From positions 92,001 to 156,000 of the forward strand of contig JAUEDM010000003.1 of assembly GCA_033439685.1 (NCBI GenBank): DNA of 64,000 bases, in the 5' to 3' direction. The notes under the pieces were generated by a model. It did no database searches. It was not told the DNA's origin and worked only from the letters and a program-made list of their open reading frames with translations. Positions 34,101 through 48,144 of the stretch are shown one piece after another; positions within the stretch are counted from its first letter, which is position 1, and every line of letters begins with the position of its first letter. This stretch comes from Apodospora peruviana (Eukaryota > Ascomycota > Sordariomycetes > Sordariales > Lasiosphaeriaceae). Made by a program: the position numbers and the translations under genes.

Positions 34101-34692
34101 ACAACCCAGTGGAAGGGGCCGTAGAATCTGTGATATTCGGCCGCGGGGTTCTGAAGCCGGTAATATATCTCTTTCCCAACATCTACCGTCGAGCAGACCC
34201 AAATCTGGTCTTCGATGCCGTGGTTCGAGGTGCCGTAGTTTCCAGGTGGTAGCTCGGACACTTCCACCTTGGATACATAATGTCTGATATTACCATAACT
34301 AAGTATGCCGTCAAAGTAGAACTTGTCGTGTGCCATTTTCGTGGCCCAGTGATGGAGAGGCCTCATTTCGCAAGGATAGAGCTTGGAATCGACATAAAAT
34401 GTGAAATGGTCAAGCTCAAACTCGATGAAATCATGGCCATCGATGTCGCCCTCGCATTCCAGCGCCTTAATCAGCGCCGCCACGGCCGTTGTCTCCCTTA
34501 CCCGCGGGATAGGCGGCGTGAAGCCGTCGTACTGCGACTTTGGGTAGACCAAAGGTGAGCTTGGCAGTTCAACAGAGATAGGCTTGCCTCGAAGACCCTC
34601 ACAAGAATTAGGGCTGTCCGAGAATACCCTTGGTCAACCCCATCTGAGCCCACCCCATTGCTCGGGAACTCATCCTCTTCATCGCCACTCAT
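31137..34692 (-). pseudogene. rid: RID/Masc1-type DNA methyltransferase, disrupted
   Basis: Resembles the RID family of cytosine methyltransferases, required for repeat-induced point mutation (RIP) in Neurospora. The catalytic part (32645-31137) is open and holds the C5-MTase motifs in order: DLFCGSGNFGRGLE (SAM), SPCPGFS (catalytic Cys; PCP rather than the usual PCQ), LENVCGIV, QCRSRVF, RRAQGFLD, WKLVGNSVARPMA. Upstream are a BAH-like region (33720-32700) and a conserved N-terminal region (about 34600-33690; FIEFELDHFTFYVDSKLYPC, FHWVVDLAKHVVDF). Lesions: TGA at 33962-33964 where the frame otherwise continues HSRHRSDDYR to ANIEFIWKE; a frame change near 33690; TAA at 32691-32693 just before RQGFNPENHQFTKLRGLDLF; and probably a further frame change near 34600. 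Skipping the TAA by a GTACGG...CAAG splice is possible but would remove a stretch that looks coding. Without correction no full-length protein is made. Confidence 0.8.
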
Positions 34693-35875
34693 TGAGCTGG
34701 TAGCAATGCTGAACAGCTAATAAGGCCAAGTCCTCCAACTGTCCGAGTAAGTACAGAGTAAATGTACCATGTATAAGCTAAATGGCAACAATGACGCGAC
34801 GTATGTGTTAGCGATCGAGTTTAAAAAGGGAGAATATTCCAAAAACGAGAACCCGGATTGTTGCAAAAGACAACAGGCAAGGGCAGGATCCGTAACTTGA
34901 AAGGGAATATTTGAGCTCACCCTTTAGCGCCATCATGATCCTTGCCTCATGCTGTTTCCATGCGATATCAAAAGTGAAAAATCGCTTTCGGGGACGTTGT
35001 AATATAAAAGACTGGTGAACAAAAGGCGCGAAAAAAAAAAACCGAAGCAAACGGCCGTGGGAAGCGCCTGGCAGCTGTCGCGTGTGAGGCCCTGTGTGTG
35101 TGTGCGTCTGCGCGTGTGCAGACATCCTGAACAAACAGAAACCGCGACAAGACTTGAAAGAGCCATTGTCCAATTACAGCAGAGGACTGCTTGACGCTTC
35201 CCTGCGAAAAAACACTGATTGAGTGTCTCCGGTCTCGTCCCTTGTTGGTGGGGCGCCGCGGGCTTAACTCCGATCCCTGTTGTGAGCAAAGAGCGTGCGG
35301 AGTGACTACCAGGTACCTTTACCCTGGTGTGTAGTTGGTGCTGTTCTATTCACAGTTAGGACTGGGCGGACAGCCACGACTGATTGAATTATTAAGCTTG
35401 CCGTCTCAACGCAACTGGAGAAAAATGCCTTGCTTGCGCTTTCCTTTTTGAGCGTGTCGTTATTGGAGAGAATTCAATCCAGAGTATCAGGTGGTTGGTA
35501 CCTTCCGGATTTGTTGAATTTGGTAATCATTCAAGCATGGAAGGTAAGGTACCTATGGAGCAAGATCAAGACCAGTTGGGCATCCCCGGTTAGATATATA
35601 TATATATATTTATATATATAAATCTCGAAGTTCGTACAGAGCTCCGCGGTAGCACTCCGCAAGGTAGGGATTTATTATCTTGATGGGTATATGGTACTGT
35701 ACATGGTAGGTATGATCATATTTAAACAAGAGGCCTCTTAAACAATACCCGAGAACGCCTTTAGATTATACCGCCGGATCCCTCATCTTATACAGATTTC
35801 TTCCACCAAGAGATGACAAAAGAGTTTGCCAAATCAAATGCTGACCCCCGCCGTATCTTCGCATCTAGCCTATCT
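34693..35875. other. AT-rich intergenic
   Basis: About 1.2 kb. Contains an A10 run at 35032-35041 and a TA-repeat patch at 35595-35622. TACC motifs occur at 35310-35335 and 35495-35555. No supported ORF. Confidence 0.5.
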
Positions 35876-38587
35876 TCACAATGCGGCACCTTCTCTTCTC
35901 CACTTATCTCCTGGTCTCGTCGTCGCCACTTGCCTTTCTTCTTTCTGGGCTGGTGTTGAGGCATCCTCGGTCATCTCGCCCGATTCCAAGGGACTTCTCT
36001 GCAATCCAAGGCGCAACGCTCGATACTGAGCCCACCATAGACCCGTTCTCAGATCCCTGACAACATCAGCTCGATGATTATACTCCTTTGGAAACGCCCA
36101 CGGGCAGCCATTCCGCCGAAGCTCCACCAGTCGGTCATGGAGACGAGTCCGGACACTGTCAGGTAGGCTTCGACGGGCAAAGCTGTCGAAGTAAGCCAAC
36201 AGTTTCATCACATGGAGGTGTCCTGTCGAAAATGGCGTTTTAGCATCCGTCAGAACATCGCAAGACTCCCATGTGCCCAAAACCCAGTCGGCCAGTTCCA
36301 CCATCCCTTGTCTGTTGTCAAACGACGCCAGAGCCTTCATGTATACGTAGACAACCCTTCCGGATATCTCGTGTCGCAACGTGGGGAGGCCAAGCTTGCG
36401 CGCCACTCCGTCCCCCACCCTCCTCTCAACGGGCTCAACAAGATCATTGAAAGTGCGAACAAGCCTTGCCTGAGCCTTTAGAAGGTACAGCCCCTCGGCT
36501 TTCATCATATATGTGAGCTTGCGGACGTTCTCGGTGTTCCCATGCCCAAGTGAGAAGACTGCAAGTTTCATTGTCTTCGATATCATAAGGCAAAAGTTTT
36601 CGAAGAGATGAACATCCATCGATACTGTCGACAAAAGCAGATCCAAGACCTTGAAGAAGGTCGACAATGTCTCAACCCAATTGTCGTGTTTGCCCTTCTG
36701 GCTGCGCATCATTTTTGGGCCTGCTAAAGCCTGGAGAATGCTATACCACGGTTTCAATCGCTCCCTGCGTGTAAGGATTGTGTACCGGTGGTACATGGTA
36801 GTCAGATGGATGGCGTGGGTGATGTCACAGACAATAGGCGGATCCGAGCGCACATTACACAAAAGTTGTATCCAAGAATTGAAGAGGCCTGATGGCGTCT
36901 CCTGAAGACACCGAACCTGGGAATGTGTCGCGAGTAGCCCCCATTTCTGCTCAAGTAATATGGGAATCGACTTGTAATATGGACTGTCGCTTATATAGCT
37001 CGTCGCAGCTTGTAAGCTTGTAGAATTTCGAACCAAAAGATGAAGACAATAGCCGGTCGGCGACAGTCCATCCTCTCGCAGCATGCTATACAATTTCTCG
37101 GCGCTTGGAGGCGTGACGACTACCCGCTGATATTCGCTGAAATTCCGGTCGTGTGCCAGATAGACCATCTTGGTGTCGCCGGGCATGATTACCGAGGGGT
37201 TGGCCACCCTTTTGGCAAATAATTTCTCAAACATGAGAGCATATGCGTTGATCGTTCGCCCACGACCTCGACGTTGAGGGTTAAATACTGCCCAAGCTTC
37301 GGTGGCGTTTCTCGTCGCTTCAATCTGCGCGAGGAAGGGAGCCTCGAGGTTGAGGTTGGCGCGCTTGCCACGATGAACAAATGGACCTCGGGATCTCGTC
37401 TGTATCGCTGGCAAAAGGCCAAGGGAACCACCGCCGAGCACCGATATTGCCGTCTCGATATGGGTCATGGAATAACCCGCCTCCTGCATCAGGAGTCCCG
37501 CCTTGGCAGATCTGCTCAAGTCGTCCTCCACCTTCCGTTGCTCGTCTATTCCGTCCAGGCTCCTTCGGTACGGCGGCCATGTCTTGACAGCTCGCGCGGC
37601 AATGGCCACCTCGAAGTCGCTCTTTTTCAGACCAAGGAGAACTCGCCTAATGGAAGAGTAACCGGTCTTGCCAAGCACCAATGGTGGATTGAGCTTGGAC
37701 GACATCAAAAGCAACTCCTTCTGGGCTGCCCAACTGTGCCGCCTGACTTCTAACCCCCTCCGTCCGCCTTCGCCGATGAGAGCAGTAATTGCCGCGTTGT
37801 AGAGCTTACATCGAGCATTCCATCCCTTCCACTCGTTGAAGTTTAACGGAACTCTCTCAATATAAGCAGCAATCAGACGTGCGACCGCAGGCAAAGCCGA
37901 GGGCCATGCTTCCATGCACATGTCGATGAGTCGCCGCGCCAAAACCACGAAGTCGTCCGGGTGAGGGCGCGATTCCGGCATCGTCCCAAAGACGTAGTGT
38001 GTGTGGACGAAGTCTAGCACCGAAACAACGTTCGACACCTCCGATACAGTTCTACCTCTCCCGATGACCAAAAGAAGTAAGAATAGAGGCCTATAACAAT
38101 CGCTGCTTATGAATCTTTCAAAGACCGCGTCTGGAGATTCAGCAGAGAGAATCCAAACCCACTGCGCAACATTTTCAGCCAAGTCCGGTCTTCCAGACTT
38201 CATGACGATTCTGCGCTGCCACAATGTTTCCTCTTCAAGGTAGACGGCCAGGCGCTGTAGGTTCGTTTCCCCGTTCCGAATCTTTTCTCTGAGGATAGCC
38301 TGGAGGGTGATAACGGGCAGGCGAAGGCTCCTGTTGCTCGCCGCGTTGCGTGCCCGGCGAAACAGCGATTGCCATAGAGGATAATCTCTCAAGGCCAGGA
38401 GTTGGGCGAGGGTCTTGGAAGGCGAGTATTTAAGTCTGTTATTCCTTGCTGGATTTTTGAAGTGGGGCGGTGATCTTGTCTCGTTTTTGGCTGTCCAGCT
38501 TTCCTCCCACCAAGGGGCGCTATCTTGCGTATTGCTTCGCTTCTTCGTGGCAGTAAGCAGCCTGCTGAAGGCATCCTGCGGTTCCAC
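35876..38587 (-). CDS. Large orphan helical protein (903 aa)
   Basis: Single uninterrupted 903 aa ORF, the longest unexplained gene in the window. I do not recognise a named domain. The sequence is mostly alpha-helical and basic (RRARNAASNRSLRLPVITLQ, LRDYPLWQSLFRRARN, EFIRRNG-like segments). Its helix-rich mid region, with spaced hydrophobic patterns, recalls PPR/TPR-type organellar RNA-processing proteins. A C-terminal charged tail follows (EMTEDASTPAQKEERQV). An upstream ATG at 38738 (MERFTLDG, followed by a GTAAGT) suggests a first exon carrying a targeting signal. However, no AG downstream restores the frame, so I keep the ATG at 38587. Mitochondrial location is a guess. Confidence 0.75.
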   Translation of the reverse strand: MEPQDAFSRLLTATKKRSNTQDSAPWWEESWTAKNETRSPPHFKNPARNNRLKYSPSKTLAQLLALRDYPLWQSLFRRARNAASNRSLRLPVITLQAILREKIRNGETNLQRLAVYLEEETLWQRRIVMKSGRPDLAENVAQWVWILSAESPDAVFERFISSDCYRPLFLLLLVIGRGRTVSEVSNVVSVLDFVHTHYVFGTMPESRPHPDDFVVLARRLIDMCMEAWPSALPAVARLIAAYIERVPLNFNEWKGWNARCKLYNAAITALIGEGGRRGLEVRRHSWAAQKELLLMSSKLNPPLVLGKTGYSSIRRVLLGLKKSDFEVAIAARAVKTWPPYRRSLDGIDEQRKVEDDLSRSAKAGLLMQEAGYSMTHIETAISVLGGGSLGLLPAIQTRSRGPFVHRGKRANLNLEAPFLAQIEATRNATEAWAVFNPQRRGRGRTINAYALMFEKLFAKRVANPSVIMPGDTKMVYLAHDRNFSEYQRVVVTPPSAEKLYSMLREDGLSPTGYCLHLLVRNSTSLQAATSYISDSPYYKSIPILLEQKWGLLATHSQVRCLQETPSGLFNSWIQLLCNVRSDPPIVCDITHAIHLTTMYHRYTILTRRERLKPWYSILQALAGPKMMRSQKGKHDNWVETLSTFFKVLDLLLSTVSMDVHLFENFCLMISKTMKLAVFSLGHGNTENVRKLTYMMKAEGLYLLKAQARLVRTFNDLVEPVERRVGDGVARKLGLPTLRHEISGRVVYVYMKALASFDNRQGMVELADWVLGTWESCDVLTDAKTPFSTGHLHVMKLLAYFDSFARRSLPDSVRTRLHDRLVELRRNGCPWAFPKEYNHRADVVRDLRTGLWWAQYRALRLGLQRSPLESGEMTEDASTPAQKEERQVATTRPGDKWRREGAAL

Positions 38588-39512
38588 AGAAGGCTGAGAT
38601 TCGTCGGAAAGCTGATGACGGCGATGAGGGTTTGGCGAGACCGCAAGACGTCTCTGCTTTGGTAAGGTCAGTCGGACACGTCAAATTGTAAGCCCAAAGT
38701 TCGGGGCAAAACTTACCGTCCAAGGTGAAGCGTTCCATTTCTTACAACCTTTGAGGGCAGCAGTTCTGGCACCAAACATTGGGCTTGCCAATCAATCATA
38801 GTGACTAGACTGTTGTACAACGCATGTCAACTAGAATTTGGCGAACGACAGACAATGGTAACCTGGCTGGATTTGGATCGGGGAGCTCTCGCGTTTCTGT
38901 CATGCGTGATTGTCGACTTGGTCCGTCGCGAACTTTTTGGAGATCAAGACCTAAGTTTTTGTCCACATTTTCTAGGTACAGGAAATAAGATTGGGTACGG
39001 AAACGGATTACCAAAGCAAACCAGGCTAACCCGTACCTGATAGGTACCTGGTACCTTACCTAATAGCGGGACTGTAGGGGTATGGGTACGGATTACTTTG
39101 GCGGATTGGGAGAGGGGCAGGCCACCCCCAACTTTATGGCGACTCCATTTTGTCCACCCAATCCTCTATGCATCCTCTTATTGATTTGCAGTCGCGAATT
39201 GAATCCCCGGAAGTCGGGCAGTCCATCCTATGACCTTGCTGTTCAATTTTTAGCCCTCGACTTAACCCGTACAGAGGATATACGCGATTGAAACCTCCGA
39301 ACCGAGACCTGGCCGAGTCGTCCCTCCACTTGTTAAGGTCAAAGGTGACTACAACGCTTACAAAAGTTTTACTTCCATGACTGACTTGACAGCGCTTATC
39401 TCCCATAGCTATTGTTCCACGTAGCGCATATTCCGTACTACCGATACATCCTCACGCAACGATGCACACGTGGCTGTGGCCGTGGACGTGAAGGTCGGAC
39501 GTGCACTGCGTA
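38588..39512. promoter_or_regulatory. Divergent promoter, orphan gene / MYST gene
   Basis: About 925 bp between divergent starts. Palindromic GGTACC-rich patch at 39035-39065. No supported ORF other than the possible extra exon near 38718-38738. Confidence 0.4.
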
Positions 39513-41430
39513 ATGGCCCCTCTCAAACGAAAACAGCCGCCCGAAAGCACCGCCACGGTTGGGGCTCCTCCCGCACAGCGCAGGGCGACGCGCCAGACCT
39601 CCATCGCCCCGCTCCCCGTCCTACCCGACCCGGAGCCACGACGGTGCCGACGCCGTGGCAACACAAACGAGCAGCTTGCTGCCGAGACGCGTCCGTCGCG
39701 AGTGTCCCGTGGCAAAGAGAATATTCCGATGCCGCTCCAGCCAGAGCAACCGCGGTTGTCGAAACTGACGCGCCTGACACGTCATCGAGGTCCGGAGCCA
39801 ACGAACCGAGGCATCGCTGCAACTCAGCCATCCGGTCCTGTCAATGGAACCCCCAAATCAACCCCAAAGCTTCATTCACCCGTGTCCATCACCACGGCGG
39901 CGACTGCCGCACAGCCGCCGACACAGCTCGTCGGTACGGGGGCCGGAACGCTCAGCAAACATGGTCGCTCGGATCTCCAGCTAATGGTCCAGGTGCGCAC
40001 TGTTGGGCACAGCAAGCCCATCACGATGGCCACGTCGACGACACAGCCAAAACCTACCGGCCCGGTTGTTACATCTGGCGGCTCGTCGGGGCAAGCGGAG
40101 CGAGGGCCCGGGCAGCAGCCAGACCGCAACATCGACAAAGTCGTGCTGGGCAACATCTGCTTCCGAGCCTGGTACCCATCGTACTATGGTAAGGAGGTGT
40201 TAGGGGATGCCCCAGGCAACACTACAAAGGGCGAGAAAGGCGCTAAAGGCGGCCCTGTTACTATCGATGGCGCAGACAGTAGCAATGGGGAGGGAGTTGG
40301 TGCAAAAACACAAGCGCGAAAGGATCGGGACAGCACGCCTATGCTGGACCGCCTATTCGTGTGTCCATGCTGCTTCAAGTACTCCTCGGAGCTGGTTGCC
40401 TGGTGGGAGCATGTCCAGGTCTGCGAGAGGCGGGGCTTCATGCCAGGTTCCAAGATCTACGTGCATCCGAAGGGTCGCAGGACCATTCTCGTGCCGTCGG
40501 CCCCGGCCTCAAAGCCGGGAAGAGGAAAGCGTGCCAGTGCCGGGCCAAAGTTGGTTGAGAAGCTGGTGCAAGACGAGGGAGAATGGAGTATTTGGGAAGT
40601 CGATGGGGAGAAGGATGTAGTAAGTAGCTCTTCCATACTTCAATTGCGTTATTCTGGCACATACACGGGACATCGCTAACCGAGAATAGCTCTTCTGTCA
40701 AAATCTCTCGTTGTTTGCAAAACTATTCCTGGATAACAAGTCGGTATTTTTCGATGTCACGGGCTTCAATTACTTCCTGCTTGTCTACACTCCGCCCGCT
40801 CCGCCGACAGACCCGAACGCCGAAGTCAGCGAGGTTGTGGAACCCCGTGGCCACGCGGTCGGGTTTTTCTCTAAGGAGAAAATGTCCTGGGACGACAATA
40901 ATCTTGCGTGTATCCTGATCTTTCCCCCTTGGCAGCGCAAGGGCCTCGGGGCTCTCCTCATGGGCATCTCCTACGAGATATCCCGACGTGAGGGCGTGAT
41001 CGGGGGCCCTGAGAAGCCCATCTCAGACCTGGGGAAGAGGGGATACAAGCGCTTCTGGGGCGGCGAGGTGGCTCGCTGGATTCTCGGCCAGGAAGTGAAC
41101 GGCGATCCGTCGGCGGAGACGGTGGTGGATGTACGGGAGTGCAGCAAGGCGACCTGGATAGCGCCGGAAGATTGTCTGCTCGTTCTGAGGGAGATGGGCG
41201 TTGTTGAAGATGTAGGAAAAGGCCCGCCTCGCGTCCAAAAGCCGAAGAGTAGTGAAGAGAACGGTGTCGCAGAAACGGAAGAGGCGGTGCCGAGAGTCCG
41301 GATCTCGCAACAGGCTGTAAGAGAATGGGTGGCCACGCACGGAATAAGCTTGGAGAAAACGTGTGATCCGGAAGGGTTCTTCAACGATTACGCAATGAAA
41401 CGGCCAGCTGAGGCGGAAGAGACTGGGTGA
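39513..41430 (+). CDS. MYST-family histone acetyltransferase (Sas2-like)
   Basis: Acetyl-CoA dependent lysine acetyltransferase of the MYST family, acting on histone tails in the nucleus. Exons 39513-40619 and 40690-41430; donor GTAAGT, acceptor TAG; 615 aa. The first 220 residues are Pro/Ala/Ser-rich and disordered. The C2HC zinc finger follows (about residues 283-306: FVCPCCFKYSSELVAWWEHV and VC). The catalytic core spans the intron: KLFLDNKSVFFDVTGFNYFL, GFFSKEKMSWDDNNLACILI with the catalytic-loop Cys, PPWQRKGLGALLMGISYEIS (acetyl-CoA loop, variant of the usual QRKGYG) and KPISDLGKRGYKRFWGGEV with the acid/base-side Pro-Ile-Ser-Asp. The divergent acetyl-CoA loop and lack of a chromodomain favour a Sas2-like member over Esa1. 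The upstream GTG (39501) only lengthens the frame. Confidence 0.9.
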
Positions 41431-43886
41431 GGTTTCTCGTTTTCTGCCACAAAAAGTAGGAGCGGATCAACCATCACTTAGGAACAACGATTAATCTGCC
41501 AGCCATGGCGGCAGCTACCTCAACGCAGTTTGTCCGGTACATCCACCATTCCACGCTTCTGTCGTGTTGCAACTTCGTCGACTCACCGACCTCATGAATC
41601 TCAGCCTCTGACAGTCTAACCGCACGAGGCTGAGTAATGTGTTTGGAAATTGCAGAGGTACGTCGTTGGACGACGAGCGAGCGGGCCGAGGAGACAGAAT
41701 GCCTTGTGCCAAAGTGGGTCATATCTGTTGATAGATGCCTTCGAAGCAGGTTGTCTTCCAGCCTAGTGAATGGCGATGTCTTACCAGGTTATGCGTGGGT
41801 TCACAGCACCGCCAGGCGAAAGCTACCGGCTTGTTTGAAGGACGACTCTTTGCCAGGCCTCAGAATGCAACATCACCCTCGGGCTCGGGGATATGTTCAC
41901 CCTCTTTGGCCTGTGAGTGCGTTGTTCTCCACATACCAGGCATAGGCAAAAATGCTCCATATAAGCAGACCGCCGCGATATGATATTCAAAGACAGACGA
42001 ATTAACGGACGTTTCAAACAGCCCACGGCGATGTTGAACATGCATGTGGGAGCTATGGTCTGTTCACAATAGCCCTGACGAGTAACTCCAACTCGTAAAA
42101 AGTGACAGCTCCGTAGACCTCAGATTCCTCGTTGCACGGAGAGAGATATGATATATCGGGTATCTATCCGCTAGCCCCAGCTCTCCGACCGCAAGCGTAA
42201 TACCGCCGCCGGGACAGGACCTTAGACTACAACCCGACGGTGATGCGGTAGGTACGGTTTACTGGACACACCGGAGTGCGGATACCTACCTGGTAAAACC
42301 TTCTTCTCGTGGTGCGAAACTCAGTCGGCCAGAACCATATGTTGTCGCTTTCACGTGTTGGTTATCGGTACTTGAGGAGCTATGACCACCTCAGCCATGC
42401 TGCTGTACCAAGGGGAAATTGTCACTCATTTCCTCCCCGTGTCCTGGAATCGCAGCCGCTCGCTACAGGCCACTACGCGCAGAGAGCTTCCAGTTGCCCG
42501 CCTGTACAGTGTCCGGAACGGCCTACCTTAGCCGCAAGCTGCCTTCTTCAGCTGTTTGCTGCTAGCCCCTTTTCTCAGCTGGGCGGCTGGTCAGCCACAC
42601 CGCTTTCTTCATGTGCTTGTTGAGGTGTGATTCGATTCTTTGGTTCTCAGAATGAGCTTCGTCTGGCGATATCGAAGTACCTATTGGCATGTTATGATTC
42701 TCCTTTGCATTGGTAGTGCTTCCATAATCAACAGTGACGAAAATGCAGCAGCGAAGCTAGGTGGCTTGATAGCATTAGCTAGGGGGGAAACCCGGTACGC
42801 GTGTTGTATGTAGCTCGGGTACCGCCGGCGGAGAAAGGGCGGGCTGGCGTTTGAGCCTCCAGAACCGAGAGCTTCCTCACCCATGGATGAGCTTTGAAGC
42901 GATAAAAGCTATATTGGGGAATCAGTTCCCTATAAATATCGATCCGTACAACAAGTGGACACGTTCCGGTCTGTTCTGCTCGAATCCGCTTGACCAAACT
43001 AACAGGCAACAAAAAGTACCTATCGAAACATTCGTTCATCCATTCGTCATCTTCCGTCCCGATCCCAGTTATTTTGTTGGTCGTTCTCAGTGCCCTCCGG
43101 CTCGGTACGGCACTGTACCACGTAGCACGCCTCGGCGAATCGAAGCTGTCCATTCCGCAGCTGAGTGGGGGCACAGCTGGGCGAGTGGGGGTTGTTGAAC
43201 AGGGACCCCTGTCCTCTGGCTGGAGCCTCATTACCTGGGCAGACATCAACAGTGAAAATTTTTATAATGACACAAAGTGAGCACAAGCCAGCATGACAGC
43301 TGCGCTGCGCTGCGCTCCGTCGGCCACAGGTGGTTCATTCACTGACGATGATTTCCTGCTCCAGTTCGGAATCGGTCTGATGTCGTAATTGATGTTTATC
43401 AGTTGGGTGGTGCAGAGGAAAAGAAACAAAAATCAAAAAGGCGCAAAACAAAATAAATGGAAACTTGCAGAGCTTGAACAGGTCCGATTCCGAGATTGCC
43501 CGACTACCATCCCCTGATGAGAACAGCTCCCAGCTGGCCCCTGTGCCACAGCAATTTTCATTGCTTCTTTGCGAAGCTGCCCTCGACCCACATCTTCCAT
43601 CCAGGTGGAGTGGGATGGGAAAAATGCCTCCTCCGAGGATTGAATTGACCAGTGACATGTCTCGCATGGGCGCGTTAGAGCCGTAGCCCGGACCAGGCCG
43701 AGCTTTCGTTCGCTGATGACCACTTTTCCTGCCCTCACCCAATTCTTCTTCTCTCCCCTTTCTTCCCTCTCTCACTCAGTCAGTCCAGCTGTCGTTGCGT
43801 CTCTCAACCTTTCCACACCAACTCTTCGTCTTCAGCCTTTCCGTCATCCCCAGACTCTCGAGAGCATCTCCCCTCCCTCAGACACA
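41431..43886. other. Intergenic, 2.5 kb
   Basis: Second-longest gene-free stretch. Scattered TACC/GGTA motifs (42240-42300). Minus-strand ORFs at 41474-41722, 42779-43249 and 43335-43775 are not recognised and lack splice or composition support. The last 150 bp before 43887 are pyrimidine-rich and described separately. Confidence 0.4.
43740..43886 (+). promoter_or_regulatory. CT-rich leader of ATP9
   Basis: Strong pyrimidine bias (TTCTTCTCTCCCC..., CTCTCTCACTCAG) directly upstream of the ATP9 ATG. This is typical of core promoter/5' UTR regions of highly expressed filamentous-fungal genes. The start context is CACAATGG. Role inferred from position and composition. Confidence 0.5.
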
Positions 43887-46358
<2,472 letters not shown>

Positions 46359-48144
46359 TCAGGCTTTGACCAACAAGCTCTTACCCGTCATCTCCTCAGG
46401 TTGGGGCAGACCCATAGCTGCCAGAACAGTCGGCGCTACATCTCCGAGAACACCGTCTTCCTTCTTCAGGCTCCAGCCCTCTGGCGCGTTCGCCATGATG
46501 AACGGCACCTTGTTGGTCGTGTGCGATGTCTTGGGCTTGCCGTCAGGGAACTTCATCTCCTCAGCGTTGCCGTGGTCGGAAGTGATGAAAAGGATATAAC
46601 CTTCTTTCTTGCAGCCCTCAAGAATTTTTCCGATGGCCTTGTCGGTTGCCTCGCAACCGATAATCGCAGCCTCGTACACACCAGTGTGGCCAACCATGTC
46701 AGGTGGCGCAAAGTTGTTCATGACGAAGGGGAACTCCTGCTCCCCAAGACGCTTCACAACCTGGTCGGCAACGCCGGCCGCACTCATCTCGGGGGCCTTA
46801 TCGTAGGTCGCGACGCTCTTGTTGGAAGGAACCAGATCCTGGGACTCATCACGAGCCTCCAGGTGGAAGGCCTTCTCAACACCGCCGTTGAAGAAAAAGG
46901 TGACGTGAGCATACTTCTCTGTCTCAGCGACGTGTACCTGCTTCACGTTCTGCTTGCCAAGCCACTCGGCGAGCACATTACCCATATGCTGAGGCTTGAA
47001 GGCAATCTCGAAGGGGTAGTCGAGCTTGTACTGTGTCATGGTGATCAAAGTAATCTTGGGGTACGGGAAGTCAGGTCTCGGCAACCGGTCGACGCCACCC
47101 AAGAGCTGAGTGATCTGTCGGACACGGTCAGAGCGGTAGTTGAAGAAAAAGACGGTGTCGCAATCTGTACATTGTCAGTATACCCGCATTCAACAGCACC
47201 GCCAAACCTACAACCTAGGAAACAGGAGCTACAAACCTTGAATGCGCGCCTGCTTGCCGCCCAAAATGATGGGCTTCAGAAACTCGTCATTCTCCCCTTT
47301 CTCGTAACGCTCCTTGATGGTCTTGACTGGGTCACTGCTCTCCTCACCCTCGCCCAAGACCATGCCCTTTAGCGCAAGCTCAACACGCTCCCATCTCTTG
47401 TCCCGGTCCATTGCGTAGTAACGGCCAACAACGGTGGCGATCTCGCCAATGCCAATCTCTTTAATTTTGGTGAGGAGCTCCTCCATATAGCCAGCGCCAG
47501 ATTTGGGGTCAGTGTCGCGACCATCACCGAAGAAGTGGATGTAGACCTGAGGGACACCGTACTCCTTGGCGGCCTTGAGCAGGGCGTAGAGGTGTTCCTG
47601 CTTCGAGTGCTGTACCAAAAGTCAGACTGTTCCCCCCGATTATAAGATATCAGATTGTATACTAACCACACCGCCGTGCGAGACCAAACCGCAGAGGTGA
47701 AGACGCCCGTTCCCACTCTTAGCCGACTCCAGGGTGTTCTTGATAACGTCGTTCTTGCTAAACTCGCCCTGCTTAATCGTTTGGTCGATGCGGACGACAT
47801 CCTGCCAGACGACTCGCCCGGCGCCAATGTTGAGATGGCCGACTTCGGAGTTGCCCATGAGGCCTTCTGGGAGGCCGACGGCAAGGGACGAGGCTTCGAG
47901 CTCGGTGAAGCCGGTGGCGCTCTTGGAGAGTTCATCCATCACCGGGGTGTTGGCGGCCGCGATGGCATCGCCGTTCTTAGGGGAGTCCTCCGAGGGGATG
48001 CCCCAGCCGTCAATCACGACTATACGACCGAATGAGCATCAAAATCAGCCATCCCATCTCGAGGTACACGAGCACGTAGCAGGCGACTAGGAGGTAGTCA
48101 GGACGGCGGGACGTACTCAGACAGGCCTTGTGATCGGGAGCCAT
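46359..48144 (-). CDS. 2,3-bisphosphoglycerate-independent phosphoglycerate mutase
   Basis: Cofactor-independent PGM (alkaline-phosphatase superfamily, Mn2+-dependent), converting 3-phosphoglycerate to 2-phosphoglycerate in glycolysis/gluconeogenesis. Exons 48144-48117, 48019-47667, 47609-47237, 47164-46359; 519 aa. The 28 nt first exon gives MAPDHKACL and joins IVIDGWGIP. Landmarks: metal Asp in VIDGWG; catalytic Ser in MGNSEVGHLNIGAGR; FFGDGRDTDP; VVGRYYAMDRDKRWERV; FFFNYRSDRVRQITQL; KYAHVTFFFNGG; metal site FITSDHGNAEEM; and DVAPTVLAAMGLPQPEEMTG at the end. Donors GTACGT, GTTAGT, GTTTGT. Length is typical for the family. Divergent from MED9. Confidence 0.95.

Noticed and set aside
41474..41722. 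82-codon minus-strand ORF
   Set aside because: No recognisable motif, short, and not joined to any neighbouring exon by good splice sites.
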